Notes under the pieces: model-generated
Database searches by the model: none
What the model was told of the DNA's origin: nothing
The model's input: only the letters and a program-made list of their open reading frames with translations
Position numbers and translations under genes: made by a program
From: Beijerinckiaceae bacterium
Lineage (GTDB): Bacteria > Pseudomonadota > Alphaproteobacteria > Rhizobiales > Beijerinckiaceae
Reading direction: 5' to 3'
NCBI GenBank assembly: GCA_027346205.1
Contig: DAIESR010000529.1
Span: 1 to 7,942 of the forward strand
DNA: 7,942 nt
In this document: piece after piece, positions 1 through 7,536 of the stretch
Layout: each line of letters opens with the position of its first letter
Numbering within the stretch: position 1 is the stretch's first letter

Positions 1-280
1 CCAGGCTCTGCGGGAGGAGATTTTTGGACGTATCCGTGCCGAATGGGCCGATGCGATCGAGGCGCTTCTCGCCATCACCAAACAGGCGGAATTGCTGCAG
101 GACAATCCGATATTGGATCGCTCCTTACGGATGCGCGTGCCCTATCTCGATCCGTTGAACCATATTCAGGTCGAGTTCTTGAAATTGCATCGCGCCGCCA
201 ACAGTAAGGACGAACAGATCCTGCGTGGCATTCAGCTCACGATCAATGGAATCTCGGCGGGGCTGCGCAACAGCGGATAG
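1..280 (+). CDS. ppc: Phosphoenolpyruvate carboxylase, C-terminal end (5' part outside window)
   Basis: The frame is open from base 2 and ends at TAG 278-280, giving about 92 residues. They match the C-terminal helices of phosphoenolpyruvate carboxylase: a 'LLAIT' helix, '[15 protein letters not shown]', then '[18 protein letters not shown]', then '[18 protein letters not shown]', ending in SG. The family almost always ends in a conserved Asn-Thr-Gly; here it is Asn-Ser-Gly, a mild substitution at the terminus that lines the active site. The enzyme is cytosolic and carboxylates phosphoenolpyruvate with bicarbonate to oxaloacetate, refilling the TCA cycle (and the serine cycle in methylotrophs). 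Catalytic His and Arg residues lie upstream of the window. The gene converges on the phasin gene, with a hairpin at 393-427 as the likely end of both transcripts. Identification is firm; completeness of the rest cannot be judged. Confidence 0.93.
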   Translation, partial: QALREEIFGRIRAEWADAIEALLAITKQAELLQDNPILDRSLRMRVPYLDPLNHIQVEFLKLHRAANSKDEQILRGIQLTINGISAGLRNSG

Positions 281-392
281 TATAACATGCAGGATGAGCC
301 GCTGCGGCTTGGGGCGTAATAATTATCTCGAAAGAATTGAGGCAATGCCGAGCGTCGGGCACCGCCTCGACTTCATCGCCCAACATAAAAAT

Positions 393-427
393 AGCGCTCG
401 GCAGGCAGAGCTGTTCGAGCGCTTTTT
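393..427. terminator. Bidirectional intrinsic terminator between ppc and phasin gene
   Basis: A perfect 8-bp inverted repeat, AGCGCTCG (393-400) and CGAGCGCT (416-423), surrounds a 15-nt loop. It is followed on the plus strand by a run of five T (423-427) and preceded by five A (387-391), which become T in the minus-strand transcript. It lies 112 bp past the ppc stop and 37 bp past the phasin stop, as expected between convergent genes. The loop is larger than usual, so efficiency is uncertain. Confidence 0.55.
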
Positions 428-464
428 GTCGGATTAGGTATGATCGCTGGATTGTCGGAGACAA

Positions 465-875
465 TCAGCTCTGCTGCGACGCGACGGGCGCCTTCGGGGC
501 CGGTGCAACGACTGGAGGTTGGGCCGCAGGCGCAACTGTGACCGGCACTTCCTTGGTCAGTTCCTGCTTGGTCAGTTCCTGGAACGCCTCTTTGGCCAAG
601 TCGGAATAAATCTGGCTGATCTTTGTCGCCTTGTTGATGAAGTCATCGTAAACAGCTTTAGCAAAGCTCGAGTGCATATCGACGATTTCGTCGGGCTTGC
701 TGGTGTGCCGCAGCTTCTCTGCGAACGCGCAGCTGCTGTCGAAGGACTTCTTCGAGTAATCCGCCGCCTCAGCCGCAATGGCCTGAAGGCCCTTGGTCGT
801 CGACGCTGTAGCCGCCGTGACCGTCTCGATCCGCTTCATACCAAAGTTAAGGACGTCCTCAAATTTGATAAACAT
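465..875 (-). CDS. Phasin family protein (polyhydroxyalkanoate granule-associated)
   Basis: A 136-residue protein. Residues about 5-102 form the amphipathic helical phasin_2-type domain: an N-terminal helix around 'FEDVLNFGMKRIETV', 'ADYSKKSFDSSCAFAEKL' (39-55), then 'FAKAVYDDFINKATKISQIY' (71-90) and 'SDLAKEAFQ'. This last block is the best-conserved signature of rhizobial phasins. Phasins coat polyhydroxybutyrate granules and control their size and number. There is no signal peptide or membrane segment. The C-terminal 30 residues are a low-complexity Pro/Ala/Val tail typical of the family. The ATG at 873-875 is chosen because AAAGGAGG lies 5 nt upstream; a longer frame reaching to 1016 lacks such a site and has no family similarity. 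The gene stands alone, with about 200 bp of upstream DNA holding TGC-rich repeats (934-986). An oddity is a 15-bp perfect tandem duplication at 552-581. Confidence 0.88.
   Translation of the reverse strand: MFIKFEDVLNFGMKRIETVTAATASTTKGLQAIAAEAADYSKKSFDSSCAFAEKLRHTSKPDEIVDMHSSFAKAVYDDFINKATKISQIYSDLAKEAFQELTKQELTKEVPVTVAPAAQPPVVAPAPKAPVASQQS
552..581. repeat. 15-bp perfect tandem duplication inside the phasin gene
   Basis: The 15-mer CTTGGTCAGTTCCTG occurs at 552-566 and again at 567-581 with no mismatch. In the phasin frame it gives QELTK-QELTK (residues about 99-108), just after the conserved domain and before the Pro/Ala tail. Because the unit is a multiple of three, the frame is kept. 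This looks like a recent replication-slippage duplication in a tolerant linker. Confidence 0.9.
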
Positions 876-880
876 GCAAT

Positions 881-888
881 CCTCCTTT
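881..888 (-). promoter_or_regulatory. Strong ribosome binding site of the phasin gene
   Basis: The minus strand reads AAAGGAGG, an almost complete anti-16S match, ending 5 nt before the ATG at 875. This settles the phasin start and fits the high expression usual for phasins. Confidence 0.85.
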
Positions 889-933
889 CGTCCCGACGTA
901 GGGGTTGAGTCCCCGACCGACGACATTGCCAGC

Positions 934-986
934 CTTGCATGCAGCGCACAAAAAATCAACGAAACCTTCTTGCAGCGCAAAAAATA
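934..986. promoter_or_regulatory. TGC-rich imperfect direct repeats upstream of phasin gene (candidate operator)
   Basis: Two related blocks lie upstream of the phasin start on the plus strand: TGCAGCGCACAAAAAAT (940-956) and TGCAGCGCAAAAAAT (971-985). They differ only by an inserted CA in the A-tract junction and each is preceded by CTTGCA or CTT. The core starts are 31 bp apart, about three helical turns, so a protein could bind both on one DNA face. Established knowledge: PhaR regulators of PHA-storing alphaproteobacteria bind TGC-rich sequences in phasin promoters. Assignment to PhaR is inference. No strong -35/-10 pair was found; a TATATT at about 1016-1021 (minus strand) is a weak -10 candidate. 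Confidence 0.4.
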
Positions 987-1076
987 CGGACGTAATCTGC
1001 GCATTCCGAGAGCCAATATACCAAGCTTGTTGTCGCAAGAACGTTGCGAGCAAGCGCATGTTCGCCCTATCGACCG

Positions 1077-2123
1077 TCACTCCGGCGCGGCGTCGATCGG
1101 GTCGTAACGCTTCACATCGAAGCCGAACATGTCGAAGCTGTTCTGCATATGCGGCGGCAGCGGCGCCGTCACATCGAGCGTGCCGCCGCGCGGATGCGGC
1201 AGGATGATGCGGCGCGCGAGCAGATGCAATTTGCGCTCGACGCCTTCGGGGATCATCCGCAAAGGATCATGCCTCCGTGGTTCTTTTGCATTGCCGCCAT
1301 ATTTCGGATCACCGATGATCGGATGACCGATCGCCTCGGCATGGGCGCGCAATTGATGGGTGCGGCCGGTAATCGGCTTCATCGACAGCCAGGCCAGTCG
1401 TGGCGCGATCTTATCGACCACCGTGTAATAGGTGACCGAATGACGGGCTTCCTCATCGCCATGTTTGGCGATGCGCATCTTCTCCAAGGCGGCGCGGTCG
1501 CCATGCCCATGCGGACCCTGCCCCCGCGCCGCCCCCATGCCCTCACCCTTGGCGAGAAAAAGCGATATGCGGCCTTGTACGGGCTTGGGCACACCTTCGA
1601 CCAGAGCCCAATAGATTTTTTGCGCCTGGCGCGAGCGGAAGATCTCGCCGAGATCGGCTGCGACGCGGCGCGTCTTGGCGACGAGCAATACGCCCGAGGT
1701 ATCGCGGTCGAGCCGATGCACGAGCACCGGTCGCTCGCCCTGCTCATTGGCGAGCGATTCCAGCATCCCGTCGATATGCCGCAAAGTTCCGGAACCGCCT
1801 TGCACCGCTAGTCCGAAAGGCTTGTTGAGCACGATGAGGTCGCGATCCTCAAAGAGGATCATGTCGCGCAGCGCCCGGCGATCCTCCTCCGAGAAAGGAC
1901 GCTTGGCCGGCGCCGGCGCGACTTCCAGCGGCGGCACGCGGATCTGCTGCCCGGCGGCGAGGCGCGTCGCTGTTGTCACCCGTGCACCATCGACGCAGAC
2001 TTGGCCGGTCCGCACGATCTTGTTCAAATGCGATAGAGAGAGCGTCGGCAAACGCCGCTTGAACCAGCGATCGAGCCGCATGCCCTCTTCATCTTCGGTA
2101 ACTTTTAAACTCTGTACGTTCAC
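1077..2123 (-). CDS. rluC: RluA-family 23S rRNA pseudouridine synthase (RluC/RluD type)
   Basis: With a GTG start at 2121-2123 the product has 348 residues, normal for RluC/RluD. Residues about 14-66 are an S4 RNA-binding domain ('GMRLDRWFKRRLP', 'VRTGQVCVDGARV'). The catalytic domain follows, with 'VLNKPFGLAVQ' (98-108) and the hallmark HRLDRDTSG (136-144), whose Asp139 is the catalytic aspartate. A later 'GRTHQLRAHAEAIGHPIIGD' block is also characteristic. The enzyme isomerises uridines to pseudouridine in 23S rRNA in the cytosol; which sites cannot be told from sequence. The GTG start is preferred over an ATG at 2175-2177 because relatives begin just before the S4 'EDEEGMRLDRWF' block. The GTG overlaps the TGA of a 36-codon frame (GTGA), suggesting translational coupling, and no clear Shine-Dalgarno sequence precedes it. 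Gene order rarA then rluC is normal for Rhizobiales. Family certain; symbol less so. Confidence 0.9.
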   Translation of the reverse strand: MNVQSLKVTEDEEGMRLDRWFKRRLPTLSLSHLNKIVRTGQVCVDGARVTTATRLAAGQQIRVPPLEVAPAPAKRPFSEEDRRALRDMILFEDRDLIVLNKPFGLAVQGGSGTLRHIDGMLESLANEQGERPVLVHRLDRDTSGVLLVAKTRRVAADLGEIFRSRQAQKIYWALVEGVPKPVQGRISLFLAKGEGMGAARGQGPHGHGDRAALEKMRIAKHGDEEARHSVTYYTVVDKIAPRLAWLSMKPITGRTHQLRAHAEAIGHPIIGDPKYGGNAKEPRRHDPLRMIPEGVERKLHLLARRIILPHPRGGTLDVTAPLPPHMQNSFDMFGFDVKRYDPIDAAPE

Positions 2124-2230
2124 AACAACGCCCGTATCGGGAAAAAGGCAGCGAGCCCGAAGAGTCCGAGGACGCAAGTCACGCCCTCGGAAATAGGCAC
2201 GGATTTCAGTCGAATGATCAAGAAGATCAT
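2120..2230 (-). pseudogene. 36-codon hydrophobic frame, possible remnant of a crcB-type fluoride channel gene
   Basis: Between rarA and rluC an ATG at 2228-2230 opens 36 codons ending in TGA 2120-2122, which overlaps the rluC GTG by two bases. The peptide has a basic/polar middle and a hydrophobic end ('VTCVLGLFGLAAFFPIRALL'), which could form one membrane helix. In many Rhizobiales a full crcB (about 125 codons, four helices) lies between rarA and rluC and often abuts the latter. The C-terminal hydrophobic segment and its ending in Arg-Ala-Leu resemble the last helix of such channels, and the same frame upstream reads 'TSGVPSTY', loosely like the family's Thr-Phe-Ser-Thr-Phe region. The rest of the gene is missing, so this is either a decayed remnant or a coupling leader peptide. 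There is no good ribosome binding site. This is inference from context and weak similarity. Confidence 0.3.
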
Positions 2231-2253
2231 ATAGGTACTCGGAACACCACTCG

Positions 2254-3555
2254 TCACCGCGCTTTTCTCAATTTTTCCCAATAGTCGAGGCGCTTCCTGA
2301 TCTCGCGTTCGAAGCCGCGATCGACGGGCTCGTAAAGCTTGTGACAACCGAGCGCTTCCGGCCAATAATCCTGGCCGGAAAACGCATCCGGCGCATCATG
2401 GTCATATTCATAGTCCGCGCCATAGCCCTCGTTCTTCATCAGCTTGGTCGGCGCATTGAGAATGATCTTTGGCGGCATCAGCGAGCCATGCTCTTTGGCG
2501 AGCCGCATGGCCGCGCCATAGGCTTTATAAGCGGCATTGGATTTCGGCGCCGTCGCCAGATAGATCACGGCATTGGCCAGAGCGAGTTCGCCCTCCGGAG
2601 ACCCCAGGAAATCATAGGCGTCCTTCGCCGCATTGGCGACGACAAGCGCCTGCGGATCGGCAAGCCCTATGTCTTCGATCGCCATGCGGACGATGCGGCG
2701 CGCGAGAAAGAGCGGCGCCTCGCCGGCATCGAGCATGCGGGAGAGATAATAGAGCGCGGCATCGGGATCGGAGCCACGCACTGCCTTATGCAACGCGCTG
2801 ATGAGATTGTAATGACCCTCCTGCGCCTTGTCATAGATCGGCGCGCGCCTTTGCACGATTTCGGCAAGCATTGCCGTATCGAAGATCTGACCCGGGGCAG
2901 CCGCGCGCCAGACCTCCTCCGCGAGTGTCAAGACAGCACGGCCATCGCCATCGGCCATGCGCAAAAGGGCTGCACGCGCGTCGGCATCGAGCGGCAGAAC
3001 TTTGCCTTCGATCTCCTCCGCCCGTGCCAGAAGCCTTTCGAGTGCGGCCTCGTCAAGCGCACGAAAAACCAGGACGCGGGCGCGAGACAGCAAAGCCGCA
3101 TTGAGCTCGAAACTCGGATTTTCGGTCGTCGCGCCGATCAAAGTGATCGTGCCGTCTTCCATCACCGGTAGGAAACTGTCCTGCTGAGTGCGGTTGAAGC
3201 GGTGGATTTCATCGACGAAGAGCAAGGTGCCCTGCCCCGTCGTCCGTCTCTTGCGCGCCTCTTCGAAGACTTTCTTCAGCTCGGCAATGCCGGAGAATAT
3301 GGCTGAGATCTGGACAAAGCCGAGCTTCGTCTCTCGCGCCAAGAGGCGCGCCACCGTCGTCTTGCCTGTGCCGGGCGGCCCCCAAAAAATCAGGCTGCCG
3401 AGCGAGCCCGCGTGGACGAGACGCGTCAGCGCACCGTCGGGCCCGAGAAGATGCTCCTGGCCCGCCACGTCTTCTAGACTCCGCGGCCGCAGCCGATCCG
3501 CCAGCGGATGCGGCGCGTCCTCAGCTAAACCTGCGGCAGTGAAAAGGTCCGACAT
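2254..3555 (-). CDS. rarA: Replication-associated recombination protein A (RarA/MgsA), AAA+ ATPase
   Basis: The product has 433 residues from ATG 3553-3555. It opens with 'MSDLFTAAG', 'PLADRLRPRSLEDVAGQEHL' as in other RarA proteins. Walker A is GPPGTGKTT (59-67), Walker B is LLFVDEIHRF (111-120, DEIH box), and the sensor-1 block is GATTENPSF (141-149). After the AAA+ lid come the C-terminal tetramerisation helices ('YDKAQEGHYNLISALHKAVRGSD' region, then 'AYDFLGSPEGELALANA' and 'PPKIILNAPTKLMK'). RarA acts at stalled or gapped replication forks, interacts with SSB, and is cytosolic. A 17-residue upstream extension to 3606 exists but is absent from relatives. The chosen ATG has only a poor, too-close GGGAT as ribosome site. 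Neighbours: the divergent ParA gene on one side, rluC on the other. Confidence 0.95.
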   Translation of the reverse strand: MSDLFTAAGLAEDAPHPLADRLRPRSLEDVAGQEHLLGPDGALTRLVHAGSLGSLIFWGPPGTGKTTVARLLARETKLGFVQISAIFSGIAELKKVFEEARKRRTTGQGTLLFVDEIHRFNRTQQDSFLPVMEDGTITLIGATTENPSFELNAALLSRARVLVFRALDEAALERLLARAEEIEGKVLPLDADARAALLRMADGDGRAVLTLAEEVWRAAAPGQIFDTAMLAEIVQRRAPIYDKAQEGHYNLISALHKAVRGSDPDAALYYLSRMLDAGEAPLFLARRIVRMAIEDIGLADPQALVVANAAKDAYDFLGSPEGELALANAVIYLATAPKSNAAYKAYGAAMRLAKEHGSLMPPKIILNAPTKLMKNEGYGADYEYDHDAPDAFSGQDYWPEALGCHKLYEPVDRGFEREIRKRLDYWEKLRKAR

Positions 3556-3596
3556 CCGATCCCATTTGAACACGCCGCCAAGCAAAAAGAAGGGGA

Positions 3597-3602
3597 TATA
3601 AT
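3597..3602 (+). promoter_or_regulatory. Candidate -10 element for the ParA-family gene
   Basis: A perfect TATAAT lies in the rarA-parA divergent region, about 130 bp before the ParA start. No recognisable -35 hexamer sits 16-18 bp upstream, so the promoter call is weak. Confidence 0.22.
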
Positions 3603-3623
3603 CCACCGGCGGCAGAATAATCT

Positions 3624-3638
3624 CAGAGCACGGCTCTG
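3624..3638. repeat. Short perfect inverted repeat in the rarA-parA divergent region
   Basis: CAGAGC (3624-3629), ACG, GCTCTG (3633-3638) form a 15-bp inverted repeat. It sits about 22 bp downstream of the TATAAT at 3597 and could be an operator or a 5' leader hairpin. No T-run follows, so it is not a terminator. Confidence 0.4.
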
Positions 3639-3714
3639 TCCGTCATCCCTCGCATTTATCAATCGGTTAATGTTTCGATGAGATTCCAAGATGATCGGAA
3701 GATTGCTCCGGCTC

Positions 3715-3719
3715 GAGGA
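3715..3719 (+). promoter_or_regulatory. Ribosome binding site deciding the ParA start
   Basis: GAGGA lies 10 nt before the ATG at 3730. The alternative ATG at 3691 has no comparable site, and the product from 3730 begins directly at the conserved first beta strand of the ParA fold. Confidence 0.6.
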
Positions 3720-3729
3720 ACTTCGTCGC

Positions 3730-4389
3730 ATGCGTACGATCGCATTCATCAATCAGAAGGGTGGCACAGGCAAGAGTACACTGGCTGCCTGTCTTGCCGT
3801 CGCCGCCAAGGATGCAGGCGAACGTGTCTTCCTGATCGATATGGACCCGCAGAAATCCATCATCAAATGGGGTCATCGGCGCCCTGGCAAGGACATTCCG
3901 GTCGAAGCCGTCTCGCCGACAAAGCTCCCTATCGTGCTCGCCGCCCTGGCAAAAAGCCACATCGACCTCGTGATCATCGACACACCGGCCACGGATTCGC
4001 CAGCTAGCGACGCCGCTATGGCATCTTCGGATCTCTGCATCATTCCCGCCCGACCGACCATATTCGACATTTGGTCGAGCGAAACGACCCGTGGCAAGCT
4101 CAAGACGCTACGAAAAGACTATGCTTTCGTGCTGACGCAATGCTCGCCTCAACCTGAAAGCGCGCGCGTACGCGACGGCGCCGCTGCCCTCGAAGCCATG
4201 GGCGCGCTGCTACAGCCCTTTGTCGCCTCGCGCGTCGACTACCAGGAGGCAGCGCGCGAAGGCATGGGCGTAACGGAGGTCGAGCCACATGGCAAAGCGG
4301 CCGAAGAAATACGGCAGCTCTGGATATCGCTGAGGCGCCGCCTCACGCGCCTCAAGCAAGCCGAGAAAGCTGCGAAGAAAGCGGCATAA
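3730..4389 (+). CDS. Orphan ParA/VirC1-like deviant Walker A ATPase
   Basis: The product has 219 residues, the short (non-DNA-binding N-terminus) ParA size. The deviant Walker A is KGGTGKST (10-17) with the signature Lys10. The A' motif is 'LIDMDPQ' (35-41), and the Walker B-like strand is 'LVIIDTPA' (80-87, Asp84). Further family blocks are 'DLCIIPARPTIFDIWSS' and 'SRVDYQEAAREGMGV'. A Lys/Ala-rich tail ends the protein. Such ATPases form ATP-dependent dimers on nucleoid DNA and position plasmids, chromosomes or protein cargo. The 'IDMDPQKS' and 'ARPT' details resemble chromosomal VirC1-like ParA proteins of Rhizobiales. No parB or parS-like partner is visible in the window, so the cargo is unknown. 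It is the only complete plus-strand gene, divergent from rarA and convergent with the Deg protease, and is probably a monocistronic insertion into an otherwise minus-strand run. Base composition looks similar to that of its neighbours. Confidence 0.88.
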   Translation: MRTIAFINQKGGTGKSTLAACLAVAAKDAGERVFLIDMDPQKSIIKWGHRRPGKDIPVEAVSPTKLPIVLAALAKSHIDLVIIDTPATDSPASDAAMASSDLCIIPARPTIFDIWSSETTRGKLKTLRKDYAFVLTQCSPQPESARVRDGAAALEAMGALLQPFVASRVDYQEAAREGMGVTEVEPHGKAAEEIRQLWISLRRRLTRLKQAEKAAKKAA

Positions 4390-4421
4390 GCCATTCTGAT
4401 ACCATGAAAAAATAGAAGTCT

Positions 4422-4448
4422 GGTCTCGGCCCGAAACGCCGAGCCTTT
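4422..4448. terminator. Possible terminator between convergent parA-like and deg genes
   Basis: GG-t-CTCGGC (4422-4430) pairs with GCCGAGCC (4438-4445) around a 7-nt loop, with one bulged T. Only TTT follows on the plus strand. On the minus strand six T (from AAAAAA at 4407-4412) come about 10 nt after the stem. It lies 32 bp past the ParA stop and just past the deg stop, fitting shared termination, but the T-tracts are weak or distant. Confidence 0.4.
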
Positions 4449-4460
4449 CAGAACGAGGCC

Positions 4461-5909
<1,449 letters not shown>

Positions 5910-5952
5910 CGCTCCTCCAAAATCGATGTGGCAAAGGATGGTCCCAGCGGCC

Positions 5953-6369
5953 TTACGCCGCGGCTTCCTGCCGCTCTGGAACCGGGCCAGAGTCGCGCCC
6001 CTTCACCTCTTCGTCGCGATCGACGAATTCAATCACCGCCATGGCCGCATTGTCGCCATAGCGGAAGCCCGCCTTGAGGACGCGCGTATAACCGCCATGG
6101 CGCTCGTCATAGCGGGGCGCGAGCACGTCGAAAAGCTTTCTGACGAGTTCGACATCCTTGATCTGCGCAATCGCCTGACGCCGAGCGTGGAGATCGCCAC
6201 GCTTGGCCAGAGTCACGAGCTTTTCCACGACAGGCCGCAGATCCTTGGCCTTCGGCAAAGTCGTCGTGATCTGCTCATGCTTGATGAGAGCCTGAGAAAG
6301 ATTCATGAACATCGCTTTGCGATGCTCATGCGTGCGGTTGAAGCGCCGCTTGGCGCGACCGTGATACAT
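5953..6369 (-). CDS. rplQ: 50S ribosomal protein L17
   Basis: A 138-residue protein whose core is typical alphaproteobacterial L17: '[19 protein letters not shown]' (11-29), '[21 protein letters not shown]' (36-56), '[21 protein letters not shown]' and '[20 protein letters not shown]'. L17 lies near the polypeptide exit tunnel of the large subunit. The start ATG (6367-6369) has GGAG 7 nt upstream. The N-terminus reads Met-Tyr-His-Gly where most relatives have Met-Arg-His-Gly, a small deviation. The C-terminal tail after 'EEVKGR' is short, polar and Ala-rich. It follows rpoA, the standard order at the end of the alpha operon, but with a 150-bp gap containing several hairpins. Confidence 0.97.
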   Translation of the reverse strand: MYHGRAKRRFNRTHEHRKAMFMNLSQALIKHEQITTTLPKAKDLRPVVEKLVTLAKRGDLHARRQAIAQIKDVELVRKLFDVLAPRYDERHGGYTRVLKAGFRYGDNAAMAVIEFVDRDEEVKGRDSGPVPERQEAAA

Positions 6370-6391
6370 GAGCCTACTCCTTTTTGCGGCC

Positions 6392-6409
6392 GCCGTGCCA
6401 AGGTACGGC
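6392..6409 (-). promoter_or_regulatory. Hairpin just upstream of the rplQ ribosome binding site
   Basis: GCCGT (6392-6396) pairs with ACGGC (6405-6409) around an 8-nt loop. A competing pairing uses the CGGCCG copies at 6387-6392 and 6406-6411. In the minus-strand mRNA the structure ends 7-12 nt before the GGAG of rplQ, so it could affect ribosome access. No regulator is implied by the sequence alone. Confidence 0.3.
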
Positions 6410-6433
6410 CGTCAGTGCTGCTTTGCTTTTCCC

Positions 6434-6496
6434 GCCTGAATTCTAGCGCCCTCGAGTTCAGCGCCTGAAATGTTCAGGCCGGACACACCCGGCCTG
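6434..6496 (-). repeat. Alternating inverted repeats and GC hairpin in the rpoA-rplQ gap
   Basis: CAGGCCGG (6475-6482) and CCGGCCTG (6489-6496) form a perfect 8-bp stem with a 6-nt loop. Overlapping it, GCCTGAA (6463-6469) pairs with TTCAGGC (6473-6479) around a 3-nt loop. The two stems share 6475-6479, so they cannot form together. CTGAA occurs at 6436-6440 and 6465-6469 and TTCAG at 6457-6461 and 6473-6477, allowing further alternative pairings. No T-run follows, so a simple intrinsic terminator is unlikely. Confidence 0.6.
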
Positions 6497-6519
6497 TCGG
6501 CGGGAGAAGGAACAGGTTT

Positions 6520-7536
6520 TCAATAATGCTCTTCGAACCGCTTGGCGAGTTCTTCGATGTTCTCCGGCGGCCAGCCCGTGACCTCCATGCCGAGATGGAG
6601 ACCCATCTGGGCGAGAACTTCCTTGATTTCATTCAGAGACTTGCGGCCGAAATTCGGCGTCCGGAGCATTTCCGCTTCGGTCTTCTGAATGAGATCACCG
6701 ATATAGATGATGTTGTCGTTCTTGAGACAATTGGCGGAACGCACGGAAAGCTCAAGCTCGTCGACTTTCTTGAGCAGAGCCGGATTGAAGGCAAGTTCCG
6801 GAATGGTCGGGCTCACCTCTTCGCGGCGCGGCTCTTCGAAATTGACGAAGACATTGAGCTGATCCTGTAAGATGCGTGCGGCGAATGCGATCGCGTCCTC
6901 CGGACCGACAGCACCATTGGTCTCGATGTCCATGGTCAGCTTATCGTAATCAAGAATCTGACCTTCACGTGTATTTTCAACACGATAACTAACCTTCTTA
7001 ACAGGTGAATAGAGGCTATCGATCGGGATGAGCCCAATCGGCGCGTCTTCCGTGCGATTGCGATCGGCCGCCACATACCCCTTGCCGGTGTCGACGGTGA
7101 ATTCCATACGGATCTCCGCCCCTTCGTCGAGCGTACAGATGACGAGTTCCGGATTGAGAACCTGCACATCACCCACCGTGGCGATATCACCCGCCATGAC
7201 CTTGCCTGGTCCTTGCTTCTTCAACACCATGCGCTTCGGTCCATCGCCCTGCATTTTGATGGCAATGTCCTTGATGTTGAGCACGCTATCGGTCACGTCC
7301 TCGCGAACGCCGGGGATCGACGAGAACTCATGCAACACGCCGTCGATATGAACGGACGTGATCGCCGCGCCTTGCAGCGACGACAAAAGAATACGCCGCA
7401 GCGAATTGCCAAGCGTCACGCCAAAGCCGCGCTCGAGCGGCTCGGCAACAACCGTCGCAAACCGTTTCGGATCGTCGCCGGGCGCAACTTCGAGCTTGTT
7501 CGGCTTGATGAGCTCTTGCCAATTTTTTTGGATCAC
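6520..7536 (-). CDS. rpoA: DNA-directed RNA polymerase subunit alpha
   Basis: The product has 338 residues, the normal rhizobial length. The N-terminal assembly domain covers about 1-233: '[24 protein letters not shown]' region at 31-54, '[20 protein letters not shown]' at 64-83, and '[15 protein letters not shown]' at 134-148. A charged linker of about 15 residues follows. The C-terminal domain (about 250-322) has '[20 protein letters not shown]' with Arg266 equivalent to E. coli Arg265, which contacts UP elements and activators. The start is GTG (7534-7536), since relatives begin Met-Ile-Gln-Lys-Asn-Trp; GAAGG lies about 8 nt upstream. A longer TTG-started frame to 7575 has no family support. 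The GTG overlaps the stop of a 36-codon upstream frame. The gene sits between rpsK and rplQ as usual and is probably co-transcribed with them. Confidence 0.97.
   Translation of the reverse strand: MIQKNWQELIKPNKLEVAPGDDPKRFATVVAEPLERGFGVTLGNSLRRILLSSLQGAAITSVHIDGVLHEFSSIPGVREDVTDSVLNIKDIAIKMQGDGPKRMVLKKQGPGKVMAGDIATVGDVQVLNPELVICTLDEGAEIRMEFTVDTGKGYVAADRNRTEDAPIGLIPIDSLYSPVKKVSYRVENTREGQILDYDKLTMDIETNGAVGPEDAIAFAARILQDQLNVFVNFEEPRREEVSPTIPELAFNPALLKKVDELELSVRSANCLKNDNIIYIGDLIQKTEAEMLRTPNFGRKSLNEIKEVLAQMGLHLGMEVTGWPPENIEELAKRFEEHY

Noticed and set aside
297..309. Small hairpin AGCCG-CTG-CGGCT just after ppc
   Set aside because: Only 5 bp and no T-run; the 393-427 structure is a much better terminator.
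243..464. 73-codon minus-strand frame between phasin gene and ppc
   Set aside because: It overlaps the ppc end and runs through the terminator hairpin; Cys/Ala/Pro-rich product with no recognisable domain and no good ribosome site.
901..914. GGGG-TTGAGT-CCCC hairpin in the phasin leader
   Set aside because: Only four base pairs; could form but is too small to assign a role.
1044..1811. 255-codon plus-strand frame opposite the pseudouridine synthase
   Set aside because: It lies antisense to a gene with clear family motifs; its product is His/Arg/Met-rich without family similarity, as expected for a shadow frame in GC-rich DNA.
2341..3171. 276-codon plus-strand frame opposite rarA
   Set aside because: Antisense shadow of the RarA gene, whose AAA+ motifs are all in the other strand.
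3556..3606. 17-residue N-terminal extension of RarA
   Set aside because: Hydrophobic residues not found in RarA relatives, which start at Met-Ser-Asp-Leu-Phe; it would also overlap the putative divergent promoter.
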